Shown: positions 60,053 through 64,000 of the stretch, piece by piece
Numbering within the stretch: the stretch's first letter is position 1
Layout of the letters: each line of letters starts with the position of its first letter
Source of the DNA: Verrucomicrobiota bacterium
Lineage (GTDB): Bacteria; Verrucomicrobiota; Verrucomicrobiia; Limisphaerales; PALSA-1396
Reading direction: 5' to 3'
Assembly (NCBI GenBank): GCA_016200005.1
Contig: JACQFP010000033.1
Span: 95,146-159,145, forward strand
DNA: 64,000 nt
Position numbers and translations under genes: made by a program
Notes under the pieces: generated by a model
What the model was told of the DNA's origin: nothing
Seen by the model: only the letters and a program-made list of their open reading frames with translations
The model's database searches: none

Positions 60053-62350
60053 TCACCCATCCAGCGATTCGCGCACTGTGCGGGCGAGCGTAAGGTGATT
60101 GTAGGGTTTTTGCAGGAAGCGCAGACCATCCTTGAGAACGAACCCGCCGCCGATCTCATCGACGTTGTAACCGCTGGTGAAGATGACTTTGAGGCTGGGC
60201 TGTCTGGCCACCAACTGTTCCGCCAGTTCCTTGCCCGACAACCCTTCGGGCATGATCATATCCGTGATCAAGAGGTGGATCGGTTCCGGTTGGCGCTCGC
60301 ATAGGGACAACGCTTCGACACCGCTGGCCGCCTCCAAAACGCGGTAGCCGCGGTCCAGCAAAATCAAATGGGCCACCTCGCGCAGCACTGGTTCGTCCTC
60401 CACCACCAGTATGGTTTCGTGACCGCCCCGGACTGGCGACGGCTCCGCCGTTGATGCCTCGACGGGCTTGGTACTGGCGGGGAAAAAGATGTTGAAGGTG
60501 GTGCCCTGGCCTGGCCGGCTGGCGACTTCGATCCAACCTTGATGCTGGTTGACGATGCCATAAACAGTCGCCAGTCCCAGCCCCGTGCCTTTGCCCGCCG
60601 GCTTGGTGGTGAAAAACGGTTCGAAGATCCGGTCCATGGTTGTGGCGTCCATACCGCAACCCGTGTCCGTGACTCGCAGACAAACGAACAGGCCGGCGCG
60701 CGCTTCGGGATGCAAGGCGACGTACGCGTCGTTGACTTCGACCGCGAAGGTGCTGATTGTCAGTTCACCGCCCTTGGTCATGGCATCGCGGGCATTGACC
60801 GCCAGATTCATGAGCACCTGTTCCATCATGCCTACGTCGCCTTGAATGGGTGGGATGCGGGACGATGGAGTATATTTCAACGTGACCGTTTCGCCCAGCA
60901 ACCGCTTGAGCATCTTGCTCATGTTGTCGATGACTTCCTTCAAGTCGAGACTCTTGGGCTGGGCGACTTGTTTGCGGCTGAACATTAACAGTTGGCGGGT
61001 CAGACTCGCGGCGCGCTCCGCGGCGAAGGAAATCGATTGCAACGACCTGGTCATTTCGAGCGGCAAATTGGGCCGGGCGGCGAGCAATCCCGCATGACCT
61101 TGGATTACGGTCAGAATGTTGTTGAAATCGTGCGCCACGCCCGAGGCCAGTTGGCCGACGGACTCCATTTTCTGTGAATGGCGCAACTGCATTTCTAGGC
61201 TGAGTCGCTCGGAGATATCTTCCACGTAGCAGTGAACCACCTGACTGGCCAGAATGGGATAGAAAGACCACGACAGCGTTCGTCCTTCGACGCCAGTTTC
61301 CAGCCGCAACTTGTTTTTGCCGGTGACAAGACAGGTCTGGACAATCTTGATTACGTCCGGCGGCAGGATCGCCAGCGGCTCATCCTTGTCGAGTGTGGTC
61401 GCCATTTTGAGCGCGGCCTTGTTGAAATAGGTGAGGCTGCCGTCGGCGGTGAATTCCAAAACGGGATTGGGGTTGAACTGGGCGAAGGCGGCCAGCTTCT
61501 GGATTTCCGGCTCCGTCCGTTTGCGTTCCACCGCCACCGCGAGCACATTGGCCACGGCTTGCAGAAAATGCACGGCGTCCTCCGTGAAAGTCCGTGGTTG
61601 ACTAGTATAAATCCCGAGGACGCCAAACGGACGATGATGCCCAGGAATCACGACGCTCACTCCACTGATGACACCATGTTCGTGCAGGAAAAGCGGCCAT
61701 TGAAAACGGGTCTCCGTGCGCAAATCCAAAACAATCACCGGTTCAGCGCGGAGAAAATTGTAGCCGGCTTGCGCGCCGCGCTCCACGTTCACCACCGCGT
61801 GTCCCACGTAACCTTCTTTCCACCCTCTGCCAGAGCGCAACATCAGGTTGACGCCGTCGGGAAGTTGTTCGAGCACCAGCCCGTACTCGGCTTCGAGGAT
61901 TTGCCCGACGAAAATGACGGCGTGGTCCAGCAACGGCGCGAGGTCGGGCGTCACGAGCGCAAACTGCCCCAACGCGGCGATGACCGTTTGCTGGTGGGCG
62001 TGGTTGAGGAGCTTTTGCTCCGCCCGTTCGCGTTCCTTGATCAACTGCTCGAGCGACTCGGCCATCCCGTCGAAAGTGCGGGCCAGTTGACCGAGTTCAC
62101 CCGGTTCGTCTGACATGCCCGTCCGGCTGGTTAGGTCACCCGCCGCCAGCCGTTTCGTGGCGGCCGAAAGCAGTTTGACCTGACGCAGAACAAACAAGGT
62201 GCCGCCGCACCACGCCGCCGCCAGCGCCAGCAACCCGATCACGAAGCCCAGCCATGGAAGCTCCGTGTAGATCAACAGCACCAACGCCGGCGCCACGGCG
62301 AGAAATACGATCCCCACCAGTCGGACACGCAGACTGGAAAATCGGCTCAT
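60053..62350 (-). CDS. Hybrid sensor histidine kinase (HAMP-GAF-PAS-HisKA-HATPase-REC)
   Basis: A 765-residue membrane kinase (start [10 protein letters not shown]; longer reading rejected). Two transmembrane helices (10-28, 31-52) and a HAMP-like segment (55-105) precede a GAF domain (about 120-280), a PAS domain (about 290-400) and HisKA with the phosphorylated His407 in G-V-A-H-D-F-N-N. The ATPase shows N-x-x-x-N-A-R-D-A-M and [18 protein letters not shown]. The receiver ends with D697 in L-L-I-T-D-M-I-M-P. No partner regulator gene is adjacent. It is convergent with the pseudopilin gene. Confidence 0.9.
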   Translation of the reverse strand: MSRFSSLRVRLVGIVFLAVAPALVLLIYTELPWLGFVIGLLALAAAWCGGTLFVLRQVKLLSAATKRLAAGDLTSRTGMSDEPGELGQLARTFDGMAESLEQLIKERERAEQKLLNHAHQQTVIAALGQFALVTPDLAPLLDHAVIFVGQILEAEYGLVLEQLPDGVNLMLRSGRGWKEGYVGHAVVNVERGAQAGYNFLRAEPVIVLDLRTETRFQWPLFLHEHGVISGVSVVIPGHHRPFGVLGIYTSQPRTFTEDAVHFLQAVANVLAVAVERKRTEPEIQKLAAFAQFNPNPVLEFTADGSLTYFNKAALKMATTLDKDEPLAILPPDVIKIVQTCLVTGKNKLRLETGVEGRTLSWSFYPILASQVVHCYVEDISERLSLEMQLRHSQKMESVGQLASGVAHDFNNILTVIQGHAGLLAARPNLPLEMTRSLQSISFAAERAASLTRQLLMFSRKQVAQPKSLDLKEVIDNMSKMLKRLLGETVTLKYTPSSRIPPIQGDVGMMEQVLMNLAVNARDAMTKGGELTISTFAVEVNDAYVALHPEARAGLFVCLRVTDTGCGMDATTMDRIFEPFFTTKPAGKGTGLGLATVYGIVNQHQGWIEVASRPGQGTTFNIFFPASTKPVEASTAEPSPVRGGHETILVVEDEPVLREVAHLILLDRGYRVLEAASGVEALSLCERQPEPIHLLITDMIMPEGLSGKELAEQLVARQPSLKVIFTSGYNVDEIGGGFVLKDGLRFLQKPYNHLTLARTVRESLDG

Positions 62351-62509
62351 GACTTTCTGCTTATCGTCGATGCCTGAGGATACCAACTCGTTGCGCAAAG
62401 GGAATGCAATAATTGACGATTCTTGAGCGCCCGACGCGACCAACAAGCGGAGAGGGTGCGGAAAAATTCATGTTCAATCGCGCCGCTTCATGGCTCAATC
62501 TGCGCCGCC

Positions 62510-63649
62510 ATGTTTGAATTGTTGAAGACCGATCCGAGTTCCAAGGCTCGGCTGGGACGTTTGACTACGGCACACGGCGTCGTCGAAACGCCGGCGTTCA
62601 TGTCCGTGGGCACGCAAGGCAGTGTCAAGGCGCTCGACCCCCGCGAACTGCGCGAGATGGGGACGCAAATTATTCTCGGCAATACCTATCATCTGAACAT
62701 CCGTCCCGGCATGGCCATTATCCGCGAAGCCGGTGGCCTGCACCGTTTCATCAACTGGCCGCATCCGATTTTGACCGACAGCGGCGGCTTCCAGGTTTTC
62801 AGTCTGGCAAAAATCCGTAAGATCAAGCCGCACGGCGTCGAGTTTCGCTCGCACGTCGATGGCTCGCTGTTATTTCTTGGGCCGAAGGAAGCGATGGAAA
62901 TCCAGCGCACCCTCGGCTCGGACATCGCGATGGTGTTCGATGAATGTCCGCCGCATGGTTGTCCCGCACGCGAAGTCAAAGCGGCGGTTGAACGAACCAT
63001 CCGCTGGGCGCAGGAATGTCGCGAACAACCGCGCGCAACCAGGCAGTTGGTCTTTGGCATCGTGCAAGGTGGCACGAACGCCGCGCTGCGTAAAGAATGC
63101 GCCACGGCGCTCGTGGCCATGAATTTTGACGGCTACGCCATCGGCGGCGTGAGCGTCGGCGAGCCGGAAGCCGAGATGATGAAAGCGGTGGAGTGCAGCG
63201 AGCCGTTTTTACCCGCCGACAAACCGCGTTATGCCATGGGACTCGGCACGCCGGCGCAGATGGTGGAATTGGTGGCGCGGGGAGTGGACATGTTTGATTG
63301 CGTTCTGCCCACTCGCATTGCACGCAACGGCACTGCTTTCACCACCAAAGGAACCATCAGCATCAAGGCCGGCTTCAACAAGGCGGATTGGCGCCCGATT
63401 GAGGAAGGTTGCGAATGTTATGCCTGCCGGAATTTTTCCCGCGCCTATTTGCGTCACTTGCTGAACGTGGGCGAGATTCTCGGCCTGCGCATGTTGAGCG
63501 TTCACAACAGCCACATGTATCTCAAACTGATGGCGGACATTCGCGCGCATCTGGCGGCGGGAACGTTTGGCGAATTTCGGCGGGAGTTCGTCGCTAACTA
63601 CGTCCCATCGGCCAAAGTGCTTTTGGCGAGGTTGGAGGCAGAACCGTAA
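62510..63649 (+). CDS. tgt: tRNA-guanine transglycosylase (Tgt)
   Basis: A 379-residue enzyme that replaces guanine 34 with preQ1 in queuosine tRNAs. Catalytic and binding residues: D90 in L-T-D-S-G-G-F-Q-V-F, V-Q-G-G near 185-188, G-G-V-S-V-G-E near 212-218, nucleophile D263 in F-D-C-V-L-P-T-R, and the zinc site C301, C303, C306 and H332. The start MFELLKTD was chosen because an upstream start gives a non-conserved extension. Confidence 0.95.
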   Translation: MFELLKTDPSSKARLGRLTTAHGVVETPAFMSVGTQGSVKALDPRELREMGTQIILGNTYHLNIRPGMAIIREAGGLHRFINWPHPILTDSGGFQVFSLAKIRKIKPHGVEFRSHVDGSLLFLGPKEAMEIQRTLGSDIAMVFDECPPHGCPAREVKAAVERTIRWAQECREQPRATRQLVFGIVQGGTNAALRKECATALVAMNFDGYAIGGVSVGEPEAEMMKAVECSEPFLPADKPRYAMGLGTPAQMVELVARGVDMFDCVLPTRIARNGTAFTTKGTISIKAGFNKADWRPIEEGCECYACRNFSRAYLRHLLNVGEILGLRMLSVHNSHMYLKLMADIRAHLAAGTFGEFRREFVANYVPSAKVLLARLEAEP

Positions 63650-64000
63650 CGATCATCCGATCGAGTTGTCAGATGCCAACGCGATCTGACACTCTCTCCT
63701 TGCGAGGAACGAGCGGGGAGAGAGCCGGAGAGAGGGGTGGTCCGAATACAAGCGCCTCCTCTCCCCATCCCTCTCCTCCTTCCTTCGTCGGGAGGAGAGG
63801 GAGGTCAAACGTGTTCTTTCTACCGATCGGCACCAGGGTGTGGCAGAAGCCCGTTAAAACACTGTCGTGGTGCGAGCAAAGTTGGAGAGGGCTGTGCGAG
63901 CAAAGCTGGAATGATGAGGGCGCCGCTGCTGTTTTACTTGAGGGGTGCGTTGCTGAGGCGCAAAGTGTCCTCGCTTCAGCGGAGGATAGGGCTCTGCGGG
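63650..64000. other. Repeat-rich intergenic region at the window end
   Basis: A 351-bp region with no convincing gene. It holds a CT/GA-rich palindromic repeat at 63691-63804 and a 16-bp near-direct repeat TGCGAGCAAAG(T/C)TGGA at 63871-63886 and 63895-63910. Confidence 0.5.
63691..63804. repeat. Interspersed CT/GA-rich palindromic repeat
   Basis: ACTCTCTCCTTGCGAGG...GAGCGGGGAGAGAG (from 63691) and CCTCTCCCCATCCCTCTCC...GGGAGGAGAGGG (from about 63757) form inverted CT/GA-rich arms. Similar in type to the elements inside mqnC and the DUF1361 gene. Confidence 0.65.

Overview
The window looks like a chromosomal stretch of a Verrucomicrobiota bacterium, most likely a Pedosphaera/Limisphaerales-type lineage. 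This is inferred from gene content, not from a marker gene. The signs are Tat-exported Gfo/Idh/MocA oxidoreductases and sugar-phosphate isomerase-like TIM barrels, a pseudopilin with an H-x-G...F-A-D-G-H tail, a futalosine-pathway menaquinone gene, a CHASE2 cyclase beside a FecR protein, very large secreted repeat proteins, and many short interspersed repeats. No rRNA, tRNA, CRISPR array, transposase or phage gene was found.

Layout. 1-2.9 kb: a Phd/RelE-type toxin-antitoxin pair and a secreted beta-helix repeat gene broken by an in-frame amber codon. 2.9-7.4 kb (minus): two Tat-signal Gfo/Idh/MocA oxidoreductases, a Tat-signal sugar-phosphate isomerase-like protein and a HEAT-repeat protein, partly coupled. 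7.6-11.5 kb: a left-handed beta-helix transferase, then an ECF sigma / one-TM protein / large membrane protein module. 11.7-21.1 kb: a 3152-residue secreted multidomain protein. 21.3-29.9 kb: a zinc-type MDR dehydrogenase, a membrane protein with a winged-helix regulator and two copies of a 17-bp palindrome, ispH, a CreD-like protein, a B12-binding radical SAM enzyme and three coupled membrane proteins. 29.9-33.3 kb: a second, paralogous ECF sigma module. 33.4-35.7 kb: a zinc-ribbon/LURP-one-scramblase-like protein and mqnC. 35.9-42.9 kb: a five-gene type II secretion/type IV pilus-like operon (secretin, PilM-PilN fusion, PilO-like, PilP-like, PilB/GspE ATPase). 43.0-47.7 kb: a CHASE2 cyclase divergent from a FecR protein and an outer-membrane barrel candidate, plus a membrane protein. 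47.8-49.8 kb: speA. 50.2-55.5 kb (minus): two TIM-barrel isomerase-like proteins, a Gfo/Idh/MocA domain fused to a Clp N-domain, and an SGNH hydrolase. 55.6-63.6 kb: an FAH-family hydrolase, a PIN toxin with two small upstream genes, proS, a pseudopilin, a hybrid histidine kinase and tgt.

The most unusual feature is a population of short palindromic and tandem repeat elements from several families. They lie between genes, nest inside one another, and also sit inside open reading frames without breaking them: mqnC, a DUF1361 protein, proS, a sigma-linked membrane protein, and the export-signal regions of two secreted proteins. This resembles the ORF-invading palindromic elements of Rickettsia, but with unrelated sequences. 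Other items of note are the oxidoreductase-Clp N fusion, the duplicated sigma modules (only one copy carries an STN-like domain), the paired palindromic operators beside a winged-helix regulator, and the amber-interrupted beta-helix gene.
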